Assembly (NCBI GenBank): GCA_003599475.1
Contig: QZKK01000137.1
Span: forward strand, 1 to 22,730
From: Desulfobacteraceae bacterium
GTDB lineage: Bacteria; Desulfobacterota; Desulfobacteria; Desulfobacterales; SURF-15
Length of the DNA stretch: 22,730 nucleotides
Direction: 5' to 3'
Shown: positions 1-7,957 of the stretch, piece by piece
How the letters are laid out: each line of letters begins with the position of its first letter
Position numbering within the stretch: position 1 is the first letter of the stretch
Program-made: the position numbers and the translations under genes
The notes under the pieces: generated by a model
Databases searched by the model: none
The model's input: the letters and a program-made list of their open reading frames with translations, nothing else
Told to the model about the DNA's origin: nothing

Positions 1-1
1 C

Positions 2-520
2 ACCGTCTGGCAGGGGGAAACCTGGCACTGGAGCAAACATCTGGAATTTCTTCGATTCATAGAACTGCCGGCTGAATCGAAAATTCCGCTGGAGTTGGCC
101 GTCGGCGGAATCCTTCAAAACGATAGAAACATGCTCGAAGAGCACGGATGGCGGACCGTTGCCTCTTCGTCGCTGGATGACCCGGAGTCCTACCGTAAAT
201 ACATCAGGTCGTCTCTGGGGGAGTTTTCCGCCGCAAAAGAGCAGTATGTAAAATCCCGCAGCGGCTGGTTCAGCGACCGAAGCGTCTGCTATCTTGCCGC
301 CGGACGTCCGGTGATCGTTCAGGACACCGGCTTCGGCAATTCATTACCTACGGGAAAAGGTCTTTTTTCATTCCTCAATCGGGATGAGGCACTTTCTGCG
401 ATCGAAGAGGTTGCCTGTGATTATGCCGCTCATTCGGCCGCCGCCTTCGAGATTGCGAAGCAATATTTCGAGGCGGAAAGCGTTTTGGGTGAAATCTGCC
501 GCAAAATCGGGCTGCTTTAA
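2..520 (+). CDS. Glycosyltransferase (GT1-like), C-terminal part, truncated by window edge
   Basis: The reading frame is open from the first bases of the window, so the gene starts upstream; 172 residues are visible. They resemble the C-terminal half of hypothetical family-1-like (GT-B) glycosyltransferases: an early WSKH segment, then GEFSAAKEQYV, SGWFSDRSVCYLAAGRPVIV and DTGFGN..PTGKGLF. In GT-B enzymes this area binds the sugar nucleotide, so a cytoplasmic sugar-transfer role is inferred. The donor and acceptor cannot be told. An internal TTG at 95 is not the real start, because homology-like sequence runs through it. A repeat tail of CACGAAACA units follows the stop at once. The family call rests on remembered sequence patterns only. 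Confidence 0.72.
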   Translation, partial: TVWQGETWHWSKHLEFLRFIELPAESKIPLELAVGGILQNDRNMLEEHGWRTVASSSLDDPESYRKYIRSSLGEFSAAKEQYVKSRSGWFSDRSVCYLAAGRPVIVQDTGFGNSLPTGKGLFSFLNRDEALSAIEEVACDYAAHSAAAFEIAKQYFEAESVLGEICRKIGLL

Positions 521-551
521 CCACGAAACACACGAAACACACGAAATGCAA
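521..551 (+). repeat. Short tandem repeat tail, CACGAAACA units
   Basis: Directly after the glycosyltransferase stop the sequence reads CCACGAAACACACGAAACACACGAAATG in effect: three copies of a roughly 9-bp unit. It resembles the CCACGAAGACACGAAG repeat at 16914-16943 and may belong to the same intergenic repeat family. Confidence 0.6.
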
Positions 552-576
552 GAACGCGCCGCCCGGGGTTGATTCT

Positions 577-592
577 CCGCCGCTTGCGGCGG
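577..592. other. Perfect inverted repeat CCGCCGC-TT-GCGGCGG
   Basis: Seven-base arms separated by two bases lie 57 bp after the glycosyltransferase stop. There is no T-run after it, so it is not a standard intrinsic terminator, although it could slow transcription or mark a repeat remnant. Confidence 0.4.
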
Positions 593-621
593 GGTCGTTC
601 ATTCATATCCTGCATTCACAG

Positions 622-650
622 TTGACAAATTTTTAAATCCAAGATAGCTA
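622..650 (+). promoter_or_regulatory. Possible sigma-70 promoter for the outer-membrane protein gene
   Basis: A consensus -35 box TTGACA lies at 622-627. At 17-bp spacing the -10 candidate is TAGCTA (645-650), a poor match, so only the -35 half is convincing. It sits in an AT-rich patch about 55 bp before the TTG start at 702. Confidence 0.3.
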
Positions 651-701
651 AAACCCCCACAGCTTTTCGAAGGCTAAAACCTGCAAGAAGAGAGGGGGAT
701 T

Positions 702-1982
702 TTGTCGAATCGGTTCGTTTTACTCTGTTTCTGGATTCAATTTTCATTCTTTGCACCTGTTTTCGCACCTGTTGTCGTCTCTCAAGCCTCTGAGCTTTCA
801 GAAAAATTCATTCCAGCCGAAGAGGCACGCTCCCATTCCGAAGAAGTATCGGATTGGGAAGCGCAGGAGGAATCCGCGGATACGAATGTCGTCGATCCGG
901 GCGATTTTTCCCGGTTGAAGGGGTACCTGGGGGAGATCGTCATCGAAAGCGACGGAGTCGACAGCTCGATCTGGAGGTACGAGGACAATTTTTCTTTCTC
1001 ACCCGGATTCGATCCGAAATTGCGCCTCGTTAAAAAAGAAGCGCATCTGCCCTATTTTTCATCGAGTCCATGGCAATACGAAAGGTACGAAGCGACACGA
1101 AGACTGGGCGAGATCAAGTTGACCCAGGAATTGAACAGTTTTTCATTCGGCACTGCATTCCGCCATGTCGATGATGATTTCAAGGATCCGGCCAGATACC
1201 AGAGAATATTAAAGATAAAGAATCATTTAAGGTCCGATCAGGAAAGAGTCGATTTCTGGGCCGCAAAAAAGGTCGGGCTTTTCAAAGTCAGGGGATTCTA
1301 TTCGAGATCCTGGGATAACGTCGCGGAAGATCCCGAACGGTTTCAGATGCTGGACTCTTCCGGAGGAACCCGGATCAGCTTCAAAACCCCCGAAATCCCC
1401 CTTTTCTTTTCACTCTCTTATGCAAAAAACCGGTCGGAAAGCATCCTCGAGCCGGAAGGATTGAAACCCAGGGGGCGAATCGAGGATTCCTTCAGCGGCT
1501 CTCTCTATTATTTCGCGGGAAGCGCATTCGACGTCACTCTTTCTTCGACTTATTCCCCGGGGCGCAACTCGATGCATCCGGAGGAGCAGGACGAGATTTT
1601 CTGGCATGAAATCCGGGCCAATATCCGGCCCGTTTGGCATATTACGATTACGCCGGCCCTGAGCTATGGGGATTTTCGTTACCTTTTGCATGGGGAGCGG
1701 ACTGAAACCCCCTCCGCATCCCTTTCTATCTCTTACAGCGAACTGTTCGATTCGGTCGATCTCTCCTTCTGGGGAGCGTATTCGGAGACGAGGGGAACGG
1801 ACCAATATCAGGACGATATGACAGTCAATACAGCGTTCGAGATCAACTGGAGACCCGAATACGACCTGCTGCCGGAATCGAATATCGGCTTGAAGGTTGC
1901 CCGCGGCAGATATATCGATCGTGTTTACGAGGATGTCTATGATGATTTTTCGACGAAGCTCTCCATTCGATTTCCATTCTGA
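702..1982 (+). CDS. Putative outer-membrane beta-barrel protein
   Basis: A 426-residue protein that I cannot assign to a named family. It starts at TTG 702, after a good purine-rich ribosome site (AGAGAGGGGG, about 690-699). Residues 1-28 form a signal peptide with a hydrophobic FVLLCFWIQFSFFAPVF core and a likely cut near VVSQA. An acidic region (about 30-70) follows. From about 120 to the end there are alternating polar/aromatic strands such as FSFGTAFRHV, SGSLYYFAG, FDVTLSSTYSP and SASLSISYSEL. The protein ends in RFPF with a C-terminal phenylalanine, as BAM-assembled barrels do. It probably sits in the outer membrane; its cargo is unknown. It could belong with the upstream glycosyltransferase in polysaccharide export, but that is only neighbourhood. 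The gene ends 7 bp from the convergent cecR-like gene. Confidence 0.62.
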   Translation: MSNRFVLLCFWIQFSFFAPVFAPVVVSQASELSEKFIPAEEARSHSEEVSDWEAQEESADTNVVDPGDFSRLKGYLGEIVIESDGVDSSIWRYEDNFSFSPGFDPKLRLVKKEAHLPYFSSSPWQYERYEATRRLGEIKLTQELNSFSFGTAFRHVDDDFKDPARYQRILKIKNHLRSDQERVDFWAAKKVGLFKVRGFYSRSWDNVAEDPERFQMLDSSGGTRISFKTPEIPLFFSLSYAKNRSESILEPEGLKPRGRIEDSFSGSLYYFAGSAFDVTLSSTYSPGRNSMHPEEQDEIFWHEIRANIRPVWHITITPALSYGDFRYLLHGERTETPSASLSISYSELFDSVDLSFWGAYSETRGTDQYQDDMTVNTAFEINWRPEYDLLPESNIGLKVARGRYIDRVYEDVYDDFSTKLSIRFPF

Positions 1983-1989
1983 TCGATCT

Positions 1990-2673
1990 TTACGTCTTTT
2001 CGACATCGCCCGCAACGGCTTTCAGTCCACCTGATGTGAATCGCAGTACATGCCTTGCCATTTCATCGATGCCGGCCGGTCCGAGATCCAGGTCCGGCAG
2101 GACCATTTGTATGATGCGCCTGTTTTGAAAAAGAAAGAGAAACTGCGCCACGGTGCTCATCGTTCCACGGACAACCGCCGGGTGGTCCGCCGGAAGGTCC
2201 ATCAGCCGGGCAATGAGCTTTCGAAGCAGGAGGGACATGGGACGGATTTGGATCTCCACCACCTCCTCCAGCGCCCTGGTGGGGGCGGTCATTTCCCGCG
2301 CAATGAGGCGTGCGAACCAGGATGCCGGAGAAGATCCGAGCATCGAATGGAGAAGCCTTGAAAAAAACCGGTTGAGGTTTTCCTCCGGCGGCCCCTTGTC
2401 CTCCACGATGACCTTGAGGTCGTCTGAATTGGTCAGGCGCCGATGCGCTTCGCGAAGGACTTCCACATAGAGCCTTTCCTTGCCTCCGAAGTGGTAATTC
2501 ACCGCCGCGGGGTTTGCTTGGGCCAGCGCGCAGATCTCCCTTGCGGTCGCCCGATCGTATCCTTTCTCCGAAAAGACGATTCCGGCCGCCTCTATGAGGC
2601 GGCTTCGGGTGCGGTGGTCCCGGGCGACAAAATCTTCACGGTTCCGGATAGGGTTGCTCGTTTCCTCTTCCAT
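1990..2673 (-). CDS. cecR: TetR/AcrR-family repressor, CecR-like, of the divergent ABC exporter
   Basis: A 227-residue regulator. Its N-terminal helix-turn-helix (about residues 18-65) carries the TetR signature TAREICALAQANPAAVNYHF followed by GGKERLYVEVL. The C-terminal part fits the CecR/YbiH-type ligand domain (FFSRLLHSMLG, ARLIAREMTAP, RPMSLLLRKLIARL). The frame is open upstream to 2928, but that extension runs over the exporter promoter. The ATG at 2673 gives MEEETSNPIRN and a length close to E. coli CecR. In E. coli, CecR represses ybhGFSR and affects sensitivity to cefoperazone and chloramphenicol. Here the same four genes are transcribed divergently, so control of them through the 2705-2751 palindrome is likely. 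No clear ribosome site precedes 2673. Confidence 0.88.
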   Translation of the reverse strand: MEEETSNPIRNREDFVARDHRTRSRLIEAAGIVFSEKGYDRATAREICALAQANPAAVNYHFGGKERLYVEVLREAHRRLTNSDDLKVIVEDKGPPEENLNRFFSRLLHSMLGSSPASWFARLIAREMTAPTRALEEVVEIQIRPMSLLLRKLIARLMDLPADHPAVVRGTMSTVAQFLFLFQNRRIIQMVLPDLDLGPAGIDEMARHVLRFTSGGLKAVAGDVEKT

Positions 2674-2704
2674 GAAGCAGAAAAGTAGCACAGGGGACGC
2701 TTGT

Positions 2705-2751
2705 TTGTCAAATTCTAATTTAATATTTAAATTAAAATTTAAATTTGACAA
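2705..2751. promoter_or_regulatory. AT-rich inverted repeat, probable operator between repressor and exporter genes
   Basis: Perfect 10-bp arms TTGTCAAATT (2705-2714) and AATTTGACAA (2742-2751) flank a 27-bp centre of only A, T and one C. Each arm contains TTGACA on its outward-facing strand, so a protein bound here would cover the -35 regions of both divergent genes. That arrangement is typical of an autoregulating TetR repressor. The size suggests two dimers or one extended site. Binding by the CecR-like protein is inferred. Confidence 0.6.
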
Positions 2752-2773
2752 TTTCGGTGTCGGTCGATATTGT
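2745..2773 (+). promoter_or_regulatory. Sigma-70-type promoter of the ybhGFSR-like operon
   Basis: Consensus -35 TTGACA (2745-2750), exactly 17 bp spacing, then -10 TATTGT (2768-2773, four of six). The -35 lies inside the right arm of the inverted repeat. Transcription would start near 2780, just before the ribosome site AGGGGAGG (2781-2788) and the ATG at 2800, giving a very short leader. Confidence 0.55.
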
Positions 2774-2799
2774 TGCCGGAAGGGGAGGAAAAACAGTCG

Positions 2800-3876
2800 A
2801 TGAAAAAAGTCGCTCCATTCATTCTCTTGGCTGCTGCGATTTCGGCCGCTGCCTTCTGGTGGTTCAATCGATCGGGCGAAACCGATCGAAACGAGATCGT
2901 TCTTTACGGAAATGTCGATCTTCGACAAGTCAATCTCGCATTCAACGGCAATGAGCGGATCGAAGCCCTCTTCGTGGAGGAGGGGGATCGCGTGAAAAAA
3001 GGAGACGTGCTGGGGACTCTGGAAATGGAGAGGCTCAAGGCATCCCTTTTAAGGGCTGAGGCTCTTGTGGAGGCGCAGAGCCATGCGGTTGAGCGATTGG
3101 AAAACGGTACGCGTCCGGAAGAGATCGCGCAGGCGGAAGCCAACGTCCACGCCGCCGAAGTGGATCTGGAAAACGCCAGGCGCACTTTCGAGAGGCTGCA
3201 AAAACTGTCCCGCTCAGGCGCCAGCAGCCAGCAGGATCTGGAGAATGCGCAGACCACCCTGGAGGTTTCGAAAGCCAGGCTGCGTGTCAGCAAAAAGGCA
3301 TTGGAGCTTGCCGTGTCCGGCCCCAGGAAGGAAGACATCGCCGAAGCCAGGGCCATGCTTCGGGGCAATGAAGCCGAAGCCGCCCTGCTGCGGCAGGATC
3401 TGGCCTACGCCACGCTCAGATCCCCCGTCGACGGCATCGTGCAGAACCGCATATCGGAGCCTGGCGAGATGGCATCGCCCCAGCGGCCCGTACTCACCCT
3501 CGCCCTCACCGATCCCAAATGGGTTCGAGCCTATGTTCCGGAGCCCGATCTGGGAAAGATCCGGTTGGGAATGAACGGAACCGTTGGCTCGGACAGCTTC
3601 CCGCAAAAAAAATACGATGGCTGGGTGGGGTTCCTCTCTCCCGTGGCCGAGTTCACCCCCAAGTCGGTTGAAACTACCGAGCTCCGCACCTCTCTGGTCT
3701 ACGAAGTGCGCATCTTCGTAAAGGACCCTGCAGACGAGCTCCGCCTGGGAATGCCCGTTACGGTAAGGATTCCACTCAACCGGCAGCCTGCCGATCAACC
3801 TGTTCCTGCGTCTGAAAAGGAAGAAGGAGTGAGAGGCAACCGCATGGAGAACGAGCCGGGAAGAAGGGATCGATGA
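2800..3876 (+). CDS. ybhG: HlyD-family periplasmic adaptor of ABC exporter (YbhG-like)
   Basis: A 358-residue membrane-fusion protein. An N-terminal anchor (residues about 4-22, FILLAAAISAAAFWW) is followed by the first half of the biotinyl-lipoyl-like domain (IEALFVEEGDRVKKGDVLG, 54-72). An alpha-helical coiled-coil hairpin follows (about 76-200), with its turn near LSRSGASSQQDLENAQ. The second lipoyl half (LRSPVDGIVQNRISEPGE, 206-223) and a beta-barrel domain complete it. It would connect the inner-membrane permeases to the periplasm or an outer-membrane channel. ATG 2800 was chosen over an upstream in-frame start because of its ribosome site at 2781-2788 and the anchor directly after it. 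Its stop overlaps the ATPase start by 4 nt (ATGA). The last 20 residues are charged and low in complexity. Confidence 0.92.
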   Translation: MKKVAPFILLAAAISAAAFWWFNRSGETDRNEIVLYGNVDLRQVNLAFNGNERIEALFVEEGDRVKKGDVLGTLEMERLKASLLRAEALVEAQSHAVERLENGTRPEEIAQAEANVHAAEVDLENARRTFERLQKLSRSGASSQQDLENAQTTLEVSKARLRVSKKALELAVSGPRKEDIAEARAMLRGNEAEAALLRQDLAYATLRSPVDGIVQNRISEPGEMASPQRPVLTLALTDPKWVRAYVPEPDLGKIRLGMNGTVGSDSFPQKKYDGWVGFLSPVAEFTPKSVETTELRTSLVYEVRIFVKDPADELRLGMPVTVRIPLNRQPADQPVPASEKEEGVRGNRMENEPGRRDR

Positions 3877-5663
3877 ATTCGCAAGACCGCCAGGCGCACG
3901 TGCTGAGCTGTAAAGGGCTTGCCAAGGCGTTCAGGCGCGGCGGCAGGGAGAGAGTCAAAGCCCTGGACGATCTATCCTTTTCGATCCCCCGGGGAGGCAT
4001 CACCGGTTTGCTCGGCCCCGACGGCGCGGGCAAGACCACCTTCATTCGCCTTGCCGCCGGGCTGATGGTTCCGGATGCGGGCTCGCTTCTTGTCCTGGGA
4101 ACCGATGTCACGGCCGATCCTCAAGCCGTTCAATCCCGAATCGGCTACATGCCGCAGAAATTCGGACTCTACGAAGATCTGACCGTCCAGGAGAACCTGG
4201 ATCTCTATGCGGACCTTCACGGGGTGACTTCCTGGGAACGCGCCGGGCGCTATCCGGAGCTGATGCACATGACCGGGCTTGCACGGTTCAGGGAGCGGCT
4301 TGCAGGACGGCTCTCGGGAGGCATGAAGCAGAAGCTCGGATTGGCCTGCACCCTGGTGCGCTCCCCGGATCTGCTCCTCCTCGATGAGCCCACGGTGGGG
4401 GTGGATCCCCTGTCACGCCGGGAGCTTTGGGAAATCGTCCTCCGGCTGGTAGGAGGGCAGGGGGTGACGGTGCTTTTTACCACCTCTTATCTCGATGAGG
4501 CCGAGCGGTGCGATCTGGCCGTACTGCTCCTTGCGGGAAAAGCGCTCGCGGCGGGGCGGCCGTCCGAAATCAGCGGCAAGGCGGCGGGCAGGTCCTTTCG
4601 GGTCGATACGCTGCCTTCCCTCAAACCCCGCCGGCTGCAAGCCCGTCTCGCGGAATCTCCCGGCATCGTGGACGCCACTCTGGAGGGAAGCCGCGTCCGG
4701 CTGGTGACCTCTGCACAGGAGGCGCCAAAGAGCATTCTCCTGAAGGATTTATCCGTCCAGCCAGTACAACCGCGGTTCGAGGATGCCTTCATGATTTTGA
4801 TGCACGGAACAACCGGCCGCACGCTTCCCGATAGCGGCCCCACAAAGGAGCCGCCGGAACCCGCCGTGCAGCCCGAGGCAGGCGGGGTCGTGGTGGAGGT
4901 TCGCGATTTGGTGAAGCGCTTCGGCGCCTTCCATGCGGTAAAGAATGTCTCTTTTGAAGTGCGGAGGGGGGAGATTTTCGGGCTTCTCGGCCCCAACGGG
5001 GCGGGAAAAAGCACGACTTTTCGAATGCTGTGCGGCTTGATCCCGGCAAGCGGGGGCAGCTTGAGCATCGCCGGCATGGATCTTCGCTTCGCCCGGGCTT
5101 CCGCGAGACAGCGCATCGGTTACGTGGCCCAGAAGTTCTCGCTCTACGGCCAGCTTACCGTAATGGAGAATCTCCAGTTTTTCGCCGGCGCCTATGGGTT
5201 GAGAGGAAGGCGCAAACAGGAAAGAATCCGGTGGGCCCTCGACCAATTCGGTCTGCTCGGGCACATCGAGTCTGCCGGCGGCGAGCTCCCCGGCGGCCAT
5301 AAACAGCGTTTAGCCATGGCCTGCGCACTGATGCACGAACCGGAGATCCTGTTTCTGGACGAGCCGACCTCCGGCGTGGACCCGCTGGCGCGCCGTGAAT
5401 TCTGGCACCGGATCAACGGCCTGGCCGATGCGGGGGTCACCGTGATCGTCACCACCCATTTCATGGAGGAAGCCGAGTATTGCGACCGCATGGTCATCAT
5501 GGTGGATGGGGAAATCCTTGCCGCAGGGACACCGGCAGAGATTCGAATCCGGGCGCGGGTTCCGGATGGCCGGGAGCCGACCATCGAAGAGGCCTTCATC
5601 GCCGTCGTGGAAGATCATCGCTTGGCGGCCGAGGGCGGGGAAGCCCGGGGAGGCCCGTCATGA
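3873..5663 (+). CDS. ybhF: ABC exporter ATPase with two fused nucleotide-binding domains (YbhF-like)
   Basis: A 596-residue cytoplasmic ATPase, length and layout as in E. coli YbhF. Domain 1 has Walker A GPDGAGKTT (48-56), Q-loop MPQKFGLYEDLT, signature LSGGMKQ (147-153) and Walker B LLLLDEPTVGVDP. Domain 2 has GPNGAGKST (373-381), AQKFSLYGQLT, a divergent signature LPGGHKQ (472-478), LFLDEPTSGVDP and H-loop TTHFMEEAE. In domain 1 the H-loop histidine is replaced by Ser205 (TTSYLDEAE). I recall the same in E. coli YbhF, so it is a family trait and makes site 1 probably degenerate. The two halves are joined by a linker of about 80 residues rich in Pro and Glu. The gene overlaps both neighbours by 4 nt, so tight co-translation of the complex is likely. 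Confidence 0.95.
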   Translation: MNSQDRQAHVLSCKGLAKAFRRGGRERVKALDDLSFSIPRGGITGLLGPDGAGKTTFIRLAAGLMVPDAGSLLVLGTDVTADPQAVQSRIGYMPQKFGLYEDLTVQENLDLYADLHGVTSWERAGRYPELMHMTGLARFRERLAGRLSGGMKQKLGLACTLVRSPDLLLLDEPTVGVDPLSRRELWEIVLRLVGGQGVTVLFTTSYLDEAERCDLAVLLLAGKALAAGRPSEISGKAAGRSFRVDTLPSLKPRRLQARLAESPGIVDATLEGSRVRLVTSAQEAPKSILLKDLSVQPVQPRFEDAFMILMHGTTGRTLPDSGPTKEPPEPAVQPEAGGVVVEVRDLVKRFGAFHAVKNVSFEVRRGEIFGLLGPNGAGKSTTFRMLCGLIPASGGSLSIAGMDLRFARASARQRIGYVAQKFSLYGQLTVMENLQFFAGAYGLRGRRKQERIRWALDQFGLLGHIESAGGELPGGHKQRLAMACALMHEPEILFLDEPTSGVDPLARREFWHRINGLADAGVTVIVTTHFMEEAEYCDRMVIMVDGEILAAGTPAEIRIRARVPDGREPTIEEAFIAVVEDHRLAAEGGEARGGPS

Positions 5664-6817
5664 ATACTCCTTTCTCCCGCGGGCCGGCAAAAGGATCCTC
5701 CGATTTCAGCTTCCGGCGCACCCGTTCGCTGATCCGGAAAGAGACGCTCCAGGTCATTCGCGATCCCAGCAGCATCGCCATCGCCCTGATCATGCCCTTC
5801 TTTCTGATTCTGATTTTCGGATATGCGCTGTCTCTGGACGTAAGAGAGGTGCCGGTGGCGGTGGTCGTGGAAAAGATCACCCCCGATTCCATGGATCTTG
5901 TGGGCGGCTTCCTGCTATCCGGATATTTCAAGGTGAAAACGGTTACTTCCATGAAAGAGGCAAAAGACCTGATGCGGGATCGCAAGGTGGACGGCATCGT
6001 ACGGTTGCGCGGAAGCTTCGGGCGCGAGCTCGCTTCGGGCGGCGCTCCGGTTCAAATCATCGTCAACGGGGTCGATGCCAATCGCGGGCGAATCATCCAG
6101 GGGTATGCCCGTGGGGTGCTGGCGAAGTGGGCGGAGAAAAAATCCGCCGCGCAGGCCCGCGCGGCCTCGGAGGCCGTACGGGTGCAGAGCCGCACCCGGT
6201 TCAACGAAGCCATGGACAGCCGCTATTTTCTCGTACCGGGGCTTGTGGTGCTGATCATGACACTTACCGGAGCCCTGCTCACCGCCCTGGTCATGGCCCG
6301 CGAATGGGAGCGAGGGACGCTGGAGGCGCTGTTTGTCACGCCCGTACGCGCGGGGGAGATTCTATTGGGCAAAACGATCCCCTATTTCATTCTGGGAATG
6401 GGCGGTCTGCTGCTCACCGCCACAGCGGGCCGGTATCTCTTTCACGTACCCCTGAGAGGGTCCCCGGCTTTGCTGGTCGTGGTCTCCGCTCTCTACCTTC
6501 TGGTTGCGCTGGGAATCGGACTGCTCATCTCTTCGGCCACGCGCAACCAGTTTTTGGCAAGTCAACTGGCGCTGGTCACGACCTTCCTGCCCGCTCTTTT
6601 CCTTTCCGGGTTCATTTTCGATCTCGCCGGAGCGCCGAGGGCGGTGCAGATGATCAGCCGCCTGCTTCCTGCGCGTTACTATGTGTCCCTTCTGCAGACC
6701 GTCTTTCTGGCCGGGAACCTGTGGGGCATTGTCTGGAAGGATTCCATCGTGCTCGCCGCGATGGCGCTCATTCTTTTTTCGATCACTCTCCGAAAAACCA
6801 AAAAGAGGCTGGCATAG
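5660..6817 (+). CDS. ybhS: ABC-2 type exporter permease (YbhS-like)
   Basis: A 385-residue inner-membrane protein. An amphipathic start (RRTRSLIRKETLQVIRDP) leads to TM1 (ALIMPFFLILIFGYALSL). A large periplasmic domain of about 140 residues follows, then five more TM segments. It carries the ABC-2 motif MAREWERGTLEALFVTPVRAGEILLGK, which contacts the ATPase. ATG 5660 gives the 4-nt overlap with the ATPase gene; a longer frame upstream is inside that gene and unlikely. It pairs with the next permease to form a heterodimer. E. coli YbhFSR is reported to act in drug and cation efflux, so a similar efflux role is possible, but the substrate here is unknown. Confidence 0.92.
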   Translation: MNTPFSRGPAKGSSDFSFRRTRSLIRKETLQVIRDPSSIAIALIMPFFLILIFGYALSLDVREVPVAVVVEKITPDSMDLVGGFLLSGYFKVKTVTSMKEAKDLMRDRKVDGIVRLRGSFGRELASGGAPVQIIVNGVDANRGRIIQGYARGVLAKWAEKKSAAQARAASEAVRVQSRTRFNEAMDSRYFLVPGLVVLIMTLTGALLTALVMAREWERGTLEALFVTPVRAGEILLGKTIPYFILGMGGLLLTATAGRYLFHVPLRGSPALLVVVSALYLLVALGIGLLISSATRNQFLASQLALVTTFLPALFLSGFIFDLAGAPRAVQMISRLLPARYYVSLLQTVFLAGNLWGIVWKDSIVLAAMALILFSITLRKTKKRLA

Positions 6818-6820
6818 ACC

Positions 6821-7936
6821 GTGGAATCACTCCGCCGCATTTTGACTCTCATCCGCAAAGAACTCCTCGCGATCCTCAAGGATCCCAGAAGCCGGTTCAT
6901 CCTCATCGGACCGCCTTTGATCCAGACCCTCATATTCGGCTACGCCGCCACTTATGATCTCGAAAGAGTCCATTATGCGGTCTTTGATCAGGACAGAAGC
7001 GCCGCTTCGCGAGAGCTCCTGGCCAGGCTCGACGGATCGCCCGCTTTCATAAGGATCGCCGGTCTGAACGATCAGAGCGAGATCCGTGCGCTCATAGACG
7101 ACAAGCGCGTGATTTTCGTCGTGCAAATCGGACCCGACTTTGAACGGCGCCTGCTCGGCGGCGGACCGGCCGACGTGCAGGTCATCGCAGACGGGCGCAA
7201 CTCCAATACCGCCGCAACGGCACTCAATTACGTCGGCGCCATTGTCGAGAGATTCAATATCGAATGGAATCGGACCCACGGGGGCCCTGCACCGCCCGTT
7301 GAAACCGCGGCGAGAGCCTGGTTCAACCCCAGCCTGGAGACCCGCTGGTTCATGGTCCCGGGGCTCATCGGCATGCTGACCCTGGTCCAGACGGTCATCC
7401 TGACGGCCATGTCCGTGGCTCGCGAACGGGAGCAGGGCACCTTCGACCAGTTGCTGGTAAGCCCATTCCGCCCCATCGAAATCATGACCGGAAAGTCCGT
7501 CCCGAGCATTCTCATCGGGCTCCTGCAGACAACTCTGGTGCTTTCTGTGGCACTCTTCTGGTTCCGCATTCCTTTCCAGGGATCGCTGATCACTCTTTTT
7601 GCGGGGGTTCTGCTCTTTCTGGCGGCCGCCGTGGGAATCGGGCTCATGATCTCCAGCGTGGCAGCCACCATGCAGCAGGCACTCCTGGGCGGATTCCTGA
7701 TCATCATGCCTTTCGCACTGCTCTCGGGCCTCAACACACCGATCCGCAACATGCCGCACACGATGCAATACGTAACGGCAATAAATCCCCTGAGGTACGC
7801 CGTATCCCTGATCCACAGGGTTTTCCTGGAAGGTGCAGGCCTTAGGGTCATTCTCCCGGAACTGTGGCCCCTTGCCCTGATCGCCCTTGTCTCGCTCTCC
7901 ATCGCCGTATTGATGTTCCGCCATCGGCTGGGATAG
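6821..7936 (+). CDS. ybhR: ABC-2 type exporter permease (YbhR-like)
   Basis: A 371-residue partner permease that starts at GTG 6821, three bases after the stop of the previous permease. Layout: cytoplasmic start with RKELLAILKDPRSRF, TM1 (FILIGPPLIQTLIFGYAATY, about 25-44), a periplasmic domain to about 170, then five TM segments. The ABC-2 motif is AREREQGTFDQLLVSPFRPIE. The C-terminal AINPLRYAVSLIHRVFLEGAG is typical of the family. It closes the operon; the convergent DUF4124 gene ends only 21 bp further on, and no clear terminator hairpin is visible between them. Confidence 0.92.
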   Translation: MESLRRILTLIRKELLAILKDPRSRFILIGPPLIQTLIFGYAATYDLERVHYAVFDQDRSAASRELLARLDGSPAFIRIAGLNDQSEIRALIDDKRVIFVVQIGPDFERRLLGGGPADVQVIADGRNSNTAATALNYVGAIVERFNIEWNRTHGGPAPPVETAARAWFNPSLETRWFMVPGLIGMLTLVQTVILTAMSVAREREQGTFDQLLVSPFRPIEIMTGKSVPSILIGLLQTTLVLSVALFWFRIPFQGSLITLFAGVLLFLAAAVGIGLMISSVAATMQQALLGGFLIIMPFALLSGLNTPIRNMPHTMQYVTAINPLRYAVSLIHRVFLEGAGLRVILPELWPLALIALVSLSIAVLMFRHRLG

Positions 7937-7957
7937 AGCGAAAGGGGTTTGCGTCTT

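Noticed and set aside
577..592. Intrinsic terminator after the glycosyltransferase
   Set aside because: The stem is strong, but its loop is only two bases and no T-run follows.
5506..6957. Long open frame of 483 codons on the plus strand
   Set aside because: It overlaps the YbhS-like permease in another frame, is rich in Arg, Gly, His and Pro with no domain, and disregards the clear ABC-2 motifs of the real frame.
6827..7924. Open frame of 365 codons on the minus strand opposite the YbhR-like permease
   Set aside because: It is an antisense shadow of a well-supported permease, with hydrophilic low-complexity composition and no ribosome site or family match.
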